Assembly (NCBI GenBank): GCA_937974055.1
Contig: CALJIU010000021.1
Location: forward strand, 1-42,181
Length of the DNA stretch: 42,181 bases
Source of the DNA: an uncultured Neomegalonema sp.
Lineage (GTDB): Bacteria; Pseudomonadota; Alphaproteobacteria; Rhodobacterales; Rhodobacteraceae
Direction of reading: 5' to 3'
Shown here: piece after piece, positions 9,121 to 18,597 of the stretch
Position numbering within the stretch: position 1 is the first letter of the stretch
How the letters are laid out: every line of letters starts with the position of its first letter
Translations under genes and position numbers: made by a program
Notes under the pieces: model-generated
Database searches by the model: none
Told to the model about the DNA's origin: nothing
What the model saw: only the letters and a program-made list of their open reading frames with translations

Positions 9121-10623
9121 ATGTCTCTGCCAGCATGGAACCGTAAGGCACCCTCGCGTGCCGTGATCGCCGCCACGCTTTCTACCTTCGCCATTTTCGG
9201 TGCGTCGTCCGTCGCGACCGCCGATGTCACGCAGCAGCAGCATAATGCGCAGGCACACGGTCAGGCCCAAGGCCAGCCCGCATTCGGCTACGGCTTCCCC
9301 GGTGCGCAGGTTCAGGGCGGCTACGCCAATTATGGCTTCGCGGCCCCCGCAGCACCACAAGGGTATGCAGCGCCGCAGGGTTATGCAGCACCAGCACCTT
9401 TTGCTGGCTACGGCGCGCCAGTCGCCGCTTCTGCCTTCGACCCCGCGCAGGCGCAGGGCTACGCACCGGCACCGGTCCAGCAGGGCTATGCCGCTCCTGT
9501 TCAGGGTGCACCCGTTCAGGGCGCAGCGGTTCAGGTGGCACCCGGCTACGGCCAGCCACAGCCTTTCCCCGGTTACGGTCTTCCCGGTCAGCAGTTCGCG
9601 CCAGCGGGCATTGCAGGCTATCCGGTCCCCGGCCTGCCCGGTTTCGGGTTCGACCCCTATGCGGCCAACATGAGCCAGTGGGGCAATTTCGCACCGTCCG
9701 AGCCAAACTACGCACCGCATGAGCGTACACGCGGCAAGGCAGCCGTTGCACCGGCAGCCCCTGCCCCCGTCGCAGCGACCTCGAAAGTCGCAGCCACGAC
9801 GACGTCGGACTACAGCTACAAAATCGAGCCGGACGCTGGTGCCAGCTATGTCGGCAATTCCAAGTCGATCAAGCCTTCGACCAGCACCACCTATGCTGAC
9901 CCGTATCAGGCTGTGCAGAGCTACCAGTCTGCAACGCAGTTGGACACGTCGGGCTACCAGACGGTTTCGCCTAGCTACACGCAGGCCTATGACGCCGCCA
10001 CGTCCTACGCGGCACCGGCACAGCAGCCTGCCTACGCGCCGGTTGCGCAGCAGCCATCGTATCAGACGATCCCGGAGCAGCAGGCTTATCAGCCCGCACA
10101 GCCGACCTATCAGACGATCCCAGAGCAGCAGGCGTACCAGCCCGCACAGCCGACCTACCAGCCCGCACCGGCGCAGCCTACCTATCAGGCCGCTCCCGCT
10201 CCACAGCCGACCTACACCGTCGCGGCCCCTGCTCCGCAGACGTCGCAGACTGTCGGTGGCTACGAGTACCAGAGCGTGCAGCCTGACTACTACGACCTAA
10301 GCTCGCAGACCGCAGCGGCAGCGGCCGCAGCAATCGCCGCCCCCCAGCAGCAGGTTGCAGCTTACGCACCACAGGCGGCCTATACCCCACAGGCCGGTGG
10401 CCACTTCGTGCAGGTCGGGGCGTTCATCGACCCGAACCGGGCCAACAACTTGGTCAACAAACTGGCATCTGCCGGTGAGCAGGCCTTCGTCGTTCCGGCG
10501 CAGGTGCGTGGTAAGCTCTACCACCGCGTCCGCATCGTCTCGGCCTCCAAGCGCGATGCACGCTCCGTGCGGGATCGGGTTCGTGAGCTTGGTTTCTACG
10601 AAGCTCGCGTCGTAAAGGGCTGA
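9121..10623 (+). CDS. SPOR-domain exported protein with long Ala/Gln/Pro/Tyr low-complexity region
   Basis: C-terminal GGHFVQVGAFIDPNRANNLVNKLASAGEQAFVVPAQVRGKLYHRVRIV...is a SPOR domain; signal peptide-like N-terminus from ATG 9121 (track start 8968 less likely). Confidence 0.8.
   Translation: MSLPAWNRKAPSRAVIAATLSTFAIFGASSVATADVTQQQHNAQAHGQAQGQPAFGYGFPGAQVQGGYANYGFAAPAAPQGYAAPQGYAAPAPFAGYGAPVAASAFDPAQAQGYAPAPVQQGYAAPVQGAPVQGAAVQVAPGYGQPQPFPGYGLPGQQFAPAGIAGYPVPGLPGFGFDPYAANMSQWGNFAPSEPNYAPHERTRGKAAVAPAAPAPVAATSKVAATTTSDYSYKIEPDAGASYVGNSKSIKPSTSTTYADPYQAVQSYQSATQLDTSGYQTVSPSYTQAYDAATSYAAPAQQPAYAPVAQQPSYQTIPEQQAYQPAQPTYQTIPEQQAYQPAQPTYQPAPAQPTYQAAPAPQPTYTVAAPAPQTSQTVGGYEYQSVQPDYYDLSSQTAAAAAAAIAAPQQQVAAYAPQAAYTPQAGGHFVQVGAFIDPNRANNLVNKLASAGEQAFVVPAQVRGKLYHRVRIVSASKRDARSVRDRVRELGFYEARVVKG
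10060..10155 (+). repeat. two tandem copies of a 48-nt coding repeat (YQTIPEQQAYQPAQPT)
   Basis: 48-nt spacing between near-identical copies at 10060 and 10108. Confidence 0.8.
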
Positions 10624-10660
10624 TACCCGTCGCACTGACGCAGATAATGGCTTAGACTAG

Positions 10661-10694
10661 GATGCCGTGCCCTTCGGGGTGCGGCATCTTTCTG
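10661..10694 (+). terminator. Rho-independent terminator after the SPOR gene
   Basis: GATGCCGTGCCC-TTCG-GGGTGCGGCATC followed by TTTCTGTT. Confidence 0.85.
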
Positions 10695-10708
10695 TTCGGG
10701 AGACCGCA

Positions 10709-11878
10709 ATGCGCCGTACCGCCATCCTCCTCGCCCTGCTGCTGGGCACCACCGCCGTGCAGGCGGAACCTTTCGCCACGCAGGCCCGCAACGCGATTCT
10801 GATCGATGCGACCTCCGGGGCCGTCTTGATGGAGAAAGAGGCGGATACGCCGATTCCCCCCGCCTCGATGTCAAAGCTGATGACCGTGACGATGGTTTTC
10901 GAGGCGCTGGCATCTGGCCGTCTGTCGCTCGATGACGAATTCGTGGTCAGCGAGAAGGCGTGGAAAAAGGGCGGCTCGAAGATGTTCGTGAAGGTCGGAG
11001 ACCGGATCAGCGTCGGCAATCTGCTGCGCGGCATCATCGTTCAATCGGGCAATGATGCCTGTATCGTGATCGCGGAGGGGCTGGCCGGGTCGGAGGAGGA
11101 ATTCGCGCGCCGTATGACCGTACGGGCGCGGGAGTTGGGGCTGGAGAATTCCACTTTCCGCAATGCGACCGGCTGGCCCGATGAAGGCCACGAGATGAGC
11201 GTTGCGGATCTAGCCACCCTCGCCGATCACATTATCCGCGAGTTTCCACAATACTATCCGATTTATTCTGAGCAATCCTTCGAGTGGGAAGGGATCGACC
11301 AGCGCAACCGCAACCCGCTGTTGGGGCTGGGCCTTGGGGCGGACGGCCTGAAAACAGGCCACACGGAAGCCGCCGGATACGGTCTGGTCGGATCGGCAAA
11401 GCGGGACGGGCGGCGGTTGATTCTCGTGATTGGGGGGCTGTCCTCGGCCAATGAACGGTCGATCGAGGCCGAACGCATCATCCGCTGGGGCTTTCGTGAG
11501 TTCGAGACGGAGGAATTGCTGGAAAATGGGGCCGAGGTCGGCACCGCATCGGTTTGGATTGGCGAAAAGCCGCGCGTGCCGCTGGTCGTGCAATCGCCGG
11601 TCGTGATGACGGCGCCCTATGGCGCGCTGCGCAAGGTGACGGGCGAGATCATCTATTCCGGCCCTATCGAAGCACCCATTGCGCAGGGGCAGGAAATCGC
11701 CACGCTGCGCCTATCCGCCCCGGATGTGACGGCGGTGGAAGTGCCGCTGTTTGCGGGCGAGGCGGTTGCGCGCGGGGGGTTGCAGGAGAAGCTGAAGGCC
11801 GGGGCGCTGTACCTCGCCGAAAGCGCCCTCGCCGCGATGAAGCCTGAACCCGCGCCCGAAGGCACGCCCGCCGAATGA
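10709..11878 (+). CDS. dacC: D-alanyl-D-alanine carboxypeptidase (PBP5/6 family)
   Basis: Signal peptide MRRTAILLALLLGTTAVQA; SxxK (SMSKLM), SGN (QSGNDACI), KTG (GLKTGHTEAAGYGLVGSAKRDGRRLILV). Start at 10709 because the track start lies inside the terminator. Confidence 0.93.
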   Translation: MRRTAILLALLLGTTAVQAEPFATQARNAILIDATSGAVLMEKEADTPIPPASMSKLMTVTMVFEALASGRLSLDDEFVVSEKAWKKGGSKMFVKVGDRISVGNLLRGIIVQSGNDACIVIAEGLAGSEEEFARRMTVRARELGLENSTFRNATGWPDEGHEMSVADLATLADHIIREFPQYYPIYSEQSFEWEGIDQRNRNPLLGLGLGADGLKTGHTEAAGYGLVGSAKRDGRRLILVIGGLSSANERSIEAERIIRWGFREFETEELLENGAEVGTASVWIGEKPRVPLVVQSPVVMTAPYGALRKVTGEIIYSGPIEAPIAQGQEIATLRLSAPDVTAVEVPLFAGEAVARGGLQEKLKAGALYLAESALAAMKPEPAPEGTPAE

Positions 11879-12471
11879 GTCGGGGCCGCTTCATCACCAT
11901 CGAGGGGGGCGAAGGGACGGGCAAGTCGACGCTCGTGGCGGGATTGCGTGAGGCACCCGCCTTTGCCGACGCGCTGTTCACGCGCGAGCCGGGGGGATCA
12001 CCGGGAGCCGAGGAAATTCGCGCGCTCTTGGTGACGGGCGAGCCGGACCGTTGGGATGCGATGACCGAGTTGCTGCTGCTGAATGCTGCACGGCGGGATC
12101 ATGTGCGCTGCACGGTCGAGCCTGCGCTTGCCGCTGGGCGCGATGTGATTTGCGATCGGTATCTGGATAGCACCCGCGCCTATCAGGGGGCGAGAGGTGT
12201 TGATCCGACGCTCATCGACCTGCTGCACGCACAGACGATCGGCCTGTCACCCGATGCGACGCTGTTGCTGGATGCGCCCGCCGAAATCGGCCTCGCCCGT
12301 GCGGCCAGCCGCGCCGGTCCAGACCGATTCGAGAAGATGGGGACGGCATTGCATGAGACCTTGCGACAGTCGTTTCTAGCGCAGGCGAGCGCCGAGCCGG
12401 AGCGCTTTACCGTGATCGACGCGACCCGGACGCCCGGTGATATCCTTGCCGCTGCGCTTGCCGCCCTATGA
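11875..12471 (+). CDS. tmk: thymidylate kinase
   Basis: GRFITIEGGEGTGKSTLVAGL...TREPGGSPGAEEIRALLV...CDRYLDSTRAYQG. ATGA overlap with dacC. Confidence 0.95.
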   Translation: MSRGRFITIEGGEGTGKSTLVAGLREAPAFADALFTREPGGSPGAEEIRALLVTGEPDRWDAMTELLLLNAARRDHVRCTVEPALAAGRDVICDRYLDSTRAYQGARGVDPTLIDLLHAQTIGLSPDATLLLDAPAEIGLARAASRAGPDRFEKMGTALHETLRQSFLAQASAEPERFTVIDATRTPGDILAAALAAL

Positions 12472-13469
12472 CCGACGTTTCCGCCCCCCACGCCACCGCC
12501 CGGCTGATCGGGCAAGACGAGGCCGTGGCCGCCTTTGATGCAGCCTTGGGTGGCGAGCGGATGCATCACGGGTGGTTGCTGACCGGCCCACGCGGGGTGG
12601 GCAAGGCGACATTCGCGTGGTTGGCCAGCCATGCCCTGCTGACCAGCCAGCCCAAGATCGCCATGGATGCCGGTGACGATGTTCGCCGCCGGATCGCCGA
12701 GGGCAACGAAACCCGCGTGACCCTGATCGCACGGCGGATCAACGAGAAGACCGGCAAGCTGCGCACGCAAATCGATGTCGAGCAAATCCGCGACCTGCGG
12801 GCAGCGCTGTCGCGGTCTGCCGAGGCGGGGGAATGGCGCTGCGTCATCATCGATTGCGCCGAAGAGATGAACCCAAGCGCGGCCAATGCCCTGTTGAAAC
12901 TGCTGGAGGAGCCGCCAGCGCGGGTTGCTTTCTTCCTCGTCAGTCATGCGCCGGGGCGATTGCTTCCGACAATCCGCTCCCGCTGTCGCACGCTCGATTT
13001 CCGGCAGTTGGATGACGACGCGCTGGTGCAAGCCTATCGCGCCGCCACAGGCACCGACCTCGCCCCGGCGTTGATCCCGGTCGCGCGTGGTTCGGTTGGT
13101 GAGGCGCTGAACCTTGCCTCCGAGGACGGTGAGAGCATTGCGCAGGGGGTACAGCGGGTTTTGGCCCCCCTGCCCGCCCGCATCGACCGCGCGGCGCTGC
13201 ATCGCCTCGCCGATGCCGTCGCGCCCGCCGATAAGGATGAGGGGTTTGGCATCGCTATTCGCATCCTGATCGACACCGCCGCACGCCGTGCCTGCGACCT
13301 GGTAGGCGATACGCCCGCAGCACGCGCGACCGCCGCCCGTTGGGCCGAAACGGCGATGACGATGCAGGACATTGCCGCCCGCACCCGTGCGCTCAACCTT
13401 GACCGGCGGCAGGCATTGCTGGATATGGTCGCGCAGATGGAAGACGTCGCCAAACGGGCTACCGTCTGA
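12468..13469 (+). CDS. holB: DNA polymerase III subunit delta'
   Basis: HHGWLLTGPRGVGKATFAWLASHALL...IIDCAEEMNPSAANALLKLLEEPPARVAFFLVSHAPGRLLPTIRSRCRTLDF. Confidence 0.93.
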   Translation: MTDVSAPHATARLIGQDEAVAAFDAALGGERMHHGWLLTGPRGVGKATFAWLASHALLTSQPKIAMDAGDDVRRRIAEGNETRVTLIARRINEKTGKLRTQIDVEQIRDLRAALSRSAEAGEWRCVIIDCAEEMNPSAANALLKLLEEPPARVAFFLVSHAPGRLLPTIRSRCRTLDFRQLDDDALVQAYRAATGTDLAPALIPVARGSVGEALNLASEDGESIAQGVQRVLAPLPARIDRAALHRLADAVAPADKDEGFGIAIRILIDTAARRACDLVGDTPAARATAARWAETAMTMQDIAARTRALNLDRRQALLDMVAQMEDVAKRATV

Positions 13470-13492
13470 TCGAACTCCAAGCGGAATACGCC

Positions 13493-14278
13493 ATGCTCGT
13501 GGATAGCCACTGCCACCTCGATTTTCCCGATTTCGACGGGGACCGCGACGATCTCGTCGTCCGCGCCCGCGCTGCGGGGGTGACGAAGATGGTGACGATC
13601 TGCACCCGCGCCAGTGCCGAGCCGACCGTGCGGGCAATTGCCGAGGCGCATGAGGGCGTGTGGTACGCGATGGGGGCGCATCCGCTGAACGTGGGCGAGG
13701 CCGCGTTGCTGACGGTGGAGGAGTTGATCGCCTATGCCGAACACCCCAAGATGGTCGGTATTGGCGAGACGGGCCTCGACTATCACTACGACAAGTGGCC
13801 GCCCGATATGCAAAAGGAGAGCCTGCGCCGCCACATCGTTGCCGCCCGTGAGACGGGATTGCCGCTAATCATCCATTCCCGCGATGCCGATGACGACATG
13901 GCGGCGATCCTGCGCGAAGGCTATGATGAGGGCGCGTATACCTGTGTGATGCATTGCTTTTCGTCAGGTCGGGCGCTGGCCGAGGCCGCGCTGGAGATGG
14001 GGTTTTATCTGTCGATGTCCGGCGTCGTGACCTTCAAGAACGCCGCCAGCCTGCGCGCGATCTTTGCCGATGCCCCGCTCGACCGGGTTCTGGTGGAGAC
14101 GGATGCGCCCTACCTCGCGCCAGTGCCGAAACGCGGGAAGCGCAATGAACCGGCCTATGTGGCCCACACCGCCGCCACGGGGGCGGAAATATTCGGGGTT
14201 TCCACGCAGGAATTCGCAACCGCCACCACCGCCAATTTCCATCGCCTGTTCACGAAAGTGCCGGAGGTAGCATCGTGA
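13493..14278 (+). CDS. tatD: TatD family DNase/hydrolase
   Basis: MLVDSHCHLDFPDFDGD...GETGLDYHYDKWPPDMQKESLRRHIVAARETGLPLIIHSRDAD...VLVETDAPYLAPVPKRGKRNEPAYV. Confidence 0.93.
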   Translation: MLVDSHCHLDFPDFDGDRDDLVVRARAAGVTKMVTICTRASAEPTVRAIAEAHEGVWYAMGAHPLNVGEAALLTVEELIAYAEHPKMVGIGETGLDYHYDKWPPDMQKESLRRHIVAARETGLPLIIHSRDADDDMAAILREGYDEGAYTCVMHCFSSGRALAEAALEMGFYLSMSGVVTFKNAASLRAIFADAPLDRVLVETDAPYLAPVPKRGKRNEPAYVAHTAATGAEIFGVSTQEFATATTANFHRLFTKVPEVAS

Positions 14279-15099
14279 GCGATGATATCCTGCGCGCGAC
14301 TATTCTGGGCTGCGGCTCCTCCGGTGGTGTGCCCCGGCTGGGCGGTGAGGATGGACGCGGGGCGTGGGGGGCGTGCGACCCTACCAACCCCAAGAACCGC
14401 CGTCGCCGCTGCGCCCTGCTGGTCGAGCGAGTCGGGTCGGCAGGAACGACCCGCGTGCTGGTCGATGTGGGGCCAGATGCGCGTGAGCAATTATTGAGCG
14501 CCGAAATCGCAACCCTCGACGCCGCGATCCTGACCCATGAACACGCCGACCATACCCACGGTATCGACGACCTGCGCCCCATCGTCATCAACCGGCGCGA
14601 ACAATTGGATATCTGGACCGATCCGGACACGGCGGCGATGCTCGAAGCGCGCTTTGCCTATGCTTTTGTCCAGTTGGAGGGCAGCCTGTATCCGCCGATC
14701 TTCACCCTGCGCGTGCATGACGAGACGGTCATGATCGATGGCGCGGGCGGCCCCATCGAAGCCAAGGCGCATCGGATTGCACATGGCCCGAATTTCGATG
14801 CGCGGGGCTTTCGCTTCGGCGGGCTGGCCTATACCCCGGATGTCAGCGAGTTGCGCGACGACACCGCCGCCGCCCTCGCCGATTTGGATGTGTGGATCGT
14901 CGATGCCCTGCGCTGGACGCCCCACCCCACCCACGCGCATGTCGACCTGACGCTGGAATGGATCGCCGCGATCAAGCCGAAGCGCGCGATATTGACAAAC
15001 CTGCATAACGACCTCGATTACGAGGCCTTGGCCGACTATCTACCCGACACCGTGACACCCGCTTTCGACGGGATGCGGATCGAGTTGCCCTGCGGTTAG
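14275..15099 (+). CDS. MBL-fold metallohydrolase (PhnP-like)
   Basis: ATILGCGSSGGVPRLGG...AAILTHEHADHTHGIDDLRPI...ILTNLHNDLDYEAL. Confidence 0.9.
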   Translation: MSDDILRATILGCGSSGGVPRLGGEDGRGAWGACDPTNPKNRRRRCALLVERVGSAGTTRVLVDVGPDAREQLLSAEIATLDAAILTHEHADHTHGIDDLRPIVINRREQLDIWTDPDTAAMLEARFAYAFVQLEGSLYPPIFTLRVHDETVMIDGAGGPIEAKAHRIAHGPNFDARGFRFGGLAYTPDVSELRDDTAAALADLDVWIVDALRWTPHPTHAHVDLTLEWIAAIKPKRAILTNLHNDLDYEALADYLPDTVTPAFDGMRIELPCG

Positions 15100-15242
15100 A
15101 GCGAATTGCGGTTATGCTGAATCAGCAAGCGCCATGTTGCGCACCTCTTGGCGCGAAATATGGCTCAGGGTTATCGAAAAATCGCTATCGAGGCTGAGTG
15201 AAACTTCGCCGTCGATATTTCAAAACGATCATACTCCGCCGC

Positions 15243-15273
15243 AACGAAAAACGCCGCCCCCGGAGGGACGGCG
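15243..15273 (-). terminator. Rho-independent terminator of the CpaC-N-like gene
   Basis: On the minus strand CGCCGTCCC-TCCG-GGGGCGGCG followed by TTTTT. Confidence 0.8.
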
Positions 15274-15281
15274 CGTAACGA

Positions 15282-16253
15282 TCAATTCAAGGAAGATTGT
15301 TGCGGCAAGGGTGGCGCATCCGTGCGGGCTGGGCCACTGGCCCCGCCGCCGCCACCGCCATCGCCAGAGCCACCACCGAGGAACCCACTGACGGCACCGG
15401 CGATACCGAGGGCTGGGCCAAGGCTGTCGGCAAGGCCCGAAACTTCGCCTTCAAGCGCACCACCACCGCCCGCAGGAGCGGCACCTTGGGCAGCACCGCC
15501 GCCGCTATTCGAACCGGGCACAGCACCGGGATCGGTATTCGGATTAGGCCCGCTTTGAAGGCTGATTGCGTTCTTGTCGAGGTTGAGATCGGTCGAAACG
15601 ACGCTGGAGCGCGCCTTGTACGGGGCGCTCGAATCGCTTTGTGTAAGCGCACGCTCACAATTCGGGGCACACTGGAAATGTTCCAGAACACCGCCGTTGT
15701 TCAGAACGACGCGCTTGGTGCGAGGTTCACGAACGAAAACTTCGTAGGTCACCATCTCGTTGCCCTGCTTATCGAGGACGATGATGTTGGTCGATCCGAT
15801 GGAGCGGGCGGAAACGAAGACCGTGTCGTTACCCAGCACCGTGACATCCGCGATCAGTGGGTTGCCGACAAGAATCGTGCCTGCCGGGCGTTCGAGGCGT
15901 ACGCGGCGCATGTGATCCGATAGGATGACGAGGCATTTCGCGCCGTCGAGCGCGCCACCGCAAGCATGGCTCTGCTTGTAATCAAAGTCCGCATTCCCGC
16001 CGTGGCGGGCCGCATCGTAGTAGCCGTCCTTGACGGTCTCGGTTACGATCGGCGAAGGTGCGGGCGCAGGCGCATAGCTGGGCGCAACGTAGGTTTCCAT
16101 CACTGGCGGCGCAGCAGCAGTGAAGGTCGTGACCGTCGTTTCCTGCTGCACTTGCGGCGTCGCGTATGCGTCCGACGATCCTGCCATCGCGGTCGAGGTG
16201 AAGCCCGCCACCGTTACGGTCGCAAGCAGGGCCATTGTCAAAGTCCGGTGCAT
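15282..16253 (-). CDS. exported protein with CpaC-type pilus/secretin N-terminal domain, Gly-rich C-terminus
   Basis: RLERPAGTILVGNPLIADVTVLGNDTVFVSARSIGSTNIIVLDKQGNEMVTYEV; signal peptide from ATG 16253 with upstream AAGGCGGG. Confidence 0.8.
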   Translation of the reverse strand: MHRTLTMALLATVTVAGFTSTAMAGSSDAYATPQVQQETTVTTFTAAAPPVMETYVAPSYAPAPAPSPIVTETVKDGYYDAARHGGNADFDYKQSHACGGALDGAKCLVILSDHMRRVRLERPAGTILVGNPLIADVTVLGNDTVFVSARSIGSTNIIVLDKQGNEMVTYEVFVREPRTKRVVLNNGGVLEHFQCAPNCERALTQSDSSAPYKARSSVVSTDLNLDKNAISLQSGPNPNTDPGAVPGSNSGGGAAQGAAPAGGGGALEGEVSGLADSLGPALGIAGAVSGFLGGGSGDGGGGGGASGPARTDAPPLPQQSSLN

Positions 16254-16377
16254 CGTACCCGCCTTCCAAGAAGAATGATTCATGTCTCGTCGGGCAGACT
16301 ATGCACATACTGCTTTGACGGGCGGTTAAGCCGTCGACGATTTGTTTTCATCTACTCGTTAGATCGGTGACACAGTT

Positions 16378-16446
16378 AAAGCGTTTTCAGCAAAAGTGGG
16401 AACCGGTTTTGCGGTTCGAAAACGCGACCAAACAAAAGCTTAGAGA
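16378..16446. repeat. alphaproteobacterial-type intergenic palindromic repeat element
   Basis: GCGTTTTC...CAAAAGTGGGAACCGGTTTTGCGG...GAAAACGC GACCAAACAAAAG resembles the abundant family GCGTTTTC-CAAAGTGG-ACCGGTTTGCG-GAAAACGCG-AAACAAA. Confidence 0.6.
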
Positions 16447-16509
16447 TTTTGAGGCGAACCGAGGTTCGCTGAAAAAGCTCTAGACAATATACGGGATTTA
16501 TGACGCGCC

Positions 16510-17271
16510 ATGCTCAGATCGATCACAACTACCTGCTTTGTCGCACTTCTCGCCGGATGCGCCGCGAAGACGAGCGTGCCCGTACCAGCGCCCCCCGTAT
16601 CAAAGGCTATGCCGGTCACGACGAATGGGCTGGAACTCGCGGCACTGCCCCCCGCCCTGCCCTTTACCCCCGCGCGCACAGCCCCCGACCAAGCAAGCAC
16701 CGCTTCCTGCGCCAGCAATACCGATGCGGCCTTTAGCATGCCGGTTCCGGGCGATGGAATCGACCGTCCCCTGTTTGACCGCGCGGTCCTGCATCATACA
16801 AACCGCGTGCGGTGTCAGGCCGGTTTGCCCCCCCTGCAAAGCGATGACAGCCTTCGCCATAGCGCAACGGGGCACAGCGCCGACATGGTGCGCATCGGCT
16901 TCTTCGGGCATACCTCGCCTGTGCCGGGGCGCGCGACGATGGCGGATCGCCTACGCGGTGATGGCGTCGGGTTTCGCAGGGCGGCGGAGAATCTGGCAAC
17001 GGCGAAACGGTTGGAGGTCGAGAGCGGCCAGCCCGTCTATCCTCTTGGCACCGATCGCTGCGCCTATAGCCTGACCCCTCACGGCCAGCGTGTGCCGGAG
17101 CGCAACTACGATTCGCTCGCCCGGCACCTCGTCACTCGCTGGATGAATTCGCCCGGCCATCGCAAGAACATCATGAACCCATCCTATACCCGCCACGGCG
17201 CATCCGCCGTGCTCGATCCATCAGGCCAAATCTGTGATACGATCAGCGCAACTCAGTTATTCGCAGGGTAA
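16510..17271 (+). CDS. CAP (SCP/PR1) domain lipoprotein
   Basis: Lipobox LLAGC; HHTNRVRCQAGLPPLQSDDSLRHSATGHSADMVRIGFFGHTSPV...RWMNSPGHRKNIMNPSYTRHGAS. Confidence 0.88.
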   Translation: MLRSITTTCFVALLAGCAAKTSVPVPAPPVSKAMPVTTNGLELAALPPALPFTPARTAPDQASTASCASNTDAAFSMPVPGDGIDRPLFDRAVLHHTNRVRCQAGLPPLQSDDSLRHSATGHSADMVRIGFFGHTSPVPGRATMADRLRGDGVGFRRAAENLATAKRLEVESGQPVYPLGTDRCAYSLTPHGQRVPERNYDSLARHLVTRWMNSPGHRKNIMNPSYTRHGASAVLDPSGQICDTISATQLFAG

Positions 17272-17298
17272 AGTCCTTCGGACAGTGCGGGTAGCGGA

Positions 17299-17481
17299 TT
17301 ATTTCTTCCGCTTCTTCTCTTGCTTCGCGACGAAATCGCGCATGAAACGGCGGATTTCGCGCGAGGCGGAGGTGTCCATCTCCTCGCACAGCTCGACGAA
17401 GGCGTCGCGCTCTTCCTTATGGATGCGGACCACCAATTGGCTATCGCGCTTCTTCTTGTCCTTGACCATCCTGCCCGCCAC
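17299..17481 (-). CDS. small ribbon-helix-helix-like protein
   Basis: KKRDSQLVVRIHKEERDAFVELCEEMDTSASREIRRFMRDFVAKQEKKRKK, RHH-like pattern. Confidence 0.6.
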   Translation of the reverse strand: MAGRMVKDKKKRDSQLVVRIHKEERDAFVELCEEMDTSASREIRRFMRDFVAKQEKKRKK

Positions 17482-17594
17482 CGTGACCCGGAATATATCG
17501 CGCGTATAGCCAGCGTAGCGAAATGGCGCAACGAATTTGACCGTTACGCCGTGCTCCGGTACAGCCCACGTGACCTATTTTCGGAGCCGTAGCC

Positions 17595-18530
17595 ATGACC
17601 GATGCCCTCATACAAAATGCCCAAGCGCCGCGTTCCTTTCAGGAAATCCTGATGCGCCTACAAAGCTATTGGGCAGAAAAGGGCTGCGCCGTGCTGCAAC
17701 CCTATGACATGGAGGTCGGGGCAGGCACATTTCACCCCGCCACAACGCTGCGTTCGCTGGGTGCAAAACCTTGGGCCGCCGCCTATGCGCAGCCCTCGCG
17801 CCGCCCGACCGATGGCCGCTACGGCGAGAATCCCAACCGGCTTCAGCACTATTACCAGTATCAAGTGCTGATAAAACCCTCGCCGCCAGACCTTCAGGAT
17901 CTGTATCTCGGCTCGTTACGCGCTATCGGTATCGACTTCTCGCTGCACGATATTCGGTTCGTCGAGGATGACTGGGAATCACCCACGCTTGGCGCGTGGG
18001 GCTTGGGCTGGGAGGTCTGGGTCGACGGGATGGAAGTCTCGCAGTTTACCTATTTCCAGCAAGTCGGTGGCCACGACTGTCGCCCCGTATCAGGCGAGCT
18101 GACCTACGGGTTGGAGCGGCTTGCGATGTACGTGCTCGGCGTCGATCATGTGATGGATATGCCCTTCAACGACCCCGACGCGCCCATCGCGCTGAAATAT
18201 GCCGATGTCTTTCAGCAAACCGAGCGTGAATATTCGCGCTGGAACTTCGATGTGGCCGATACCGATACGCTGCTACGCCATTTTGAAGATGCCGAAGCGG
18301 AATGCCAACGCATCCTTGACGCCGCGCCCGACGATCCGAAGACTGGCCAAACGATTATCATGGCCCATCCCGCCTATGACCAATGCATCAAGGCCAGCCA
18401 TATTTTCAACCTGCTCGATGCACGGGGCGTAATATCGGTTACCGAGCGGCAAGCCTATATCGGGCGGGTCCGGACATTGGCAAAAGCCTGCGCCGATGCC
18501 TATGTTGCCGCAGAGGAGGCGGCAGCCTAG
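17595..18530 (+). CDS. glyQ: glycine--tRNA ligase alpha subunit
   Basis: [84 protein letters not shown]. Confidence 0.97.
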   Translation: MTDALIQNAQAPRSFQEILMRLQSYWAEKGCAVLQPYDMEVGAGTFHPATTLRSLGAKPWAAAYAQPSRRPTDGRYGENPNRLQHYYQYQVLIKPSPPDLQDLYLGSLRAIGIDFSLHDIRFVEDDWESPTLGAWGLGWEVWVDGMEVSQFTYFQQVGGHDCRPVSGELTYGLERLAMYVLGVDHVMDMPFNDPDAPIALKYADVFQQTEREYSRWNFDVADTDTLLRHFEDAEAECQRILDAAPDDPKTGQTIIMAHPAYDQCIKASHIFNLLDARGVISVTERQAYIGRVRTLAKACADAYVAAEEAAA

Positions 18531-18597
18531 CCAGACAGGCCCGTACACGCTACGTATGAGGCGATCCCTGAATTTTCCGCACCATGAGGCGTTATCC

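Noticed and set aside
16454-16469. GCGAACCGAGGTTCGC as part of a tRNA
   Set aside because: No cloverleaf, acceptor or anticodon context; better explained as a hairpin next to the repeat element.
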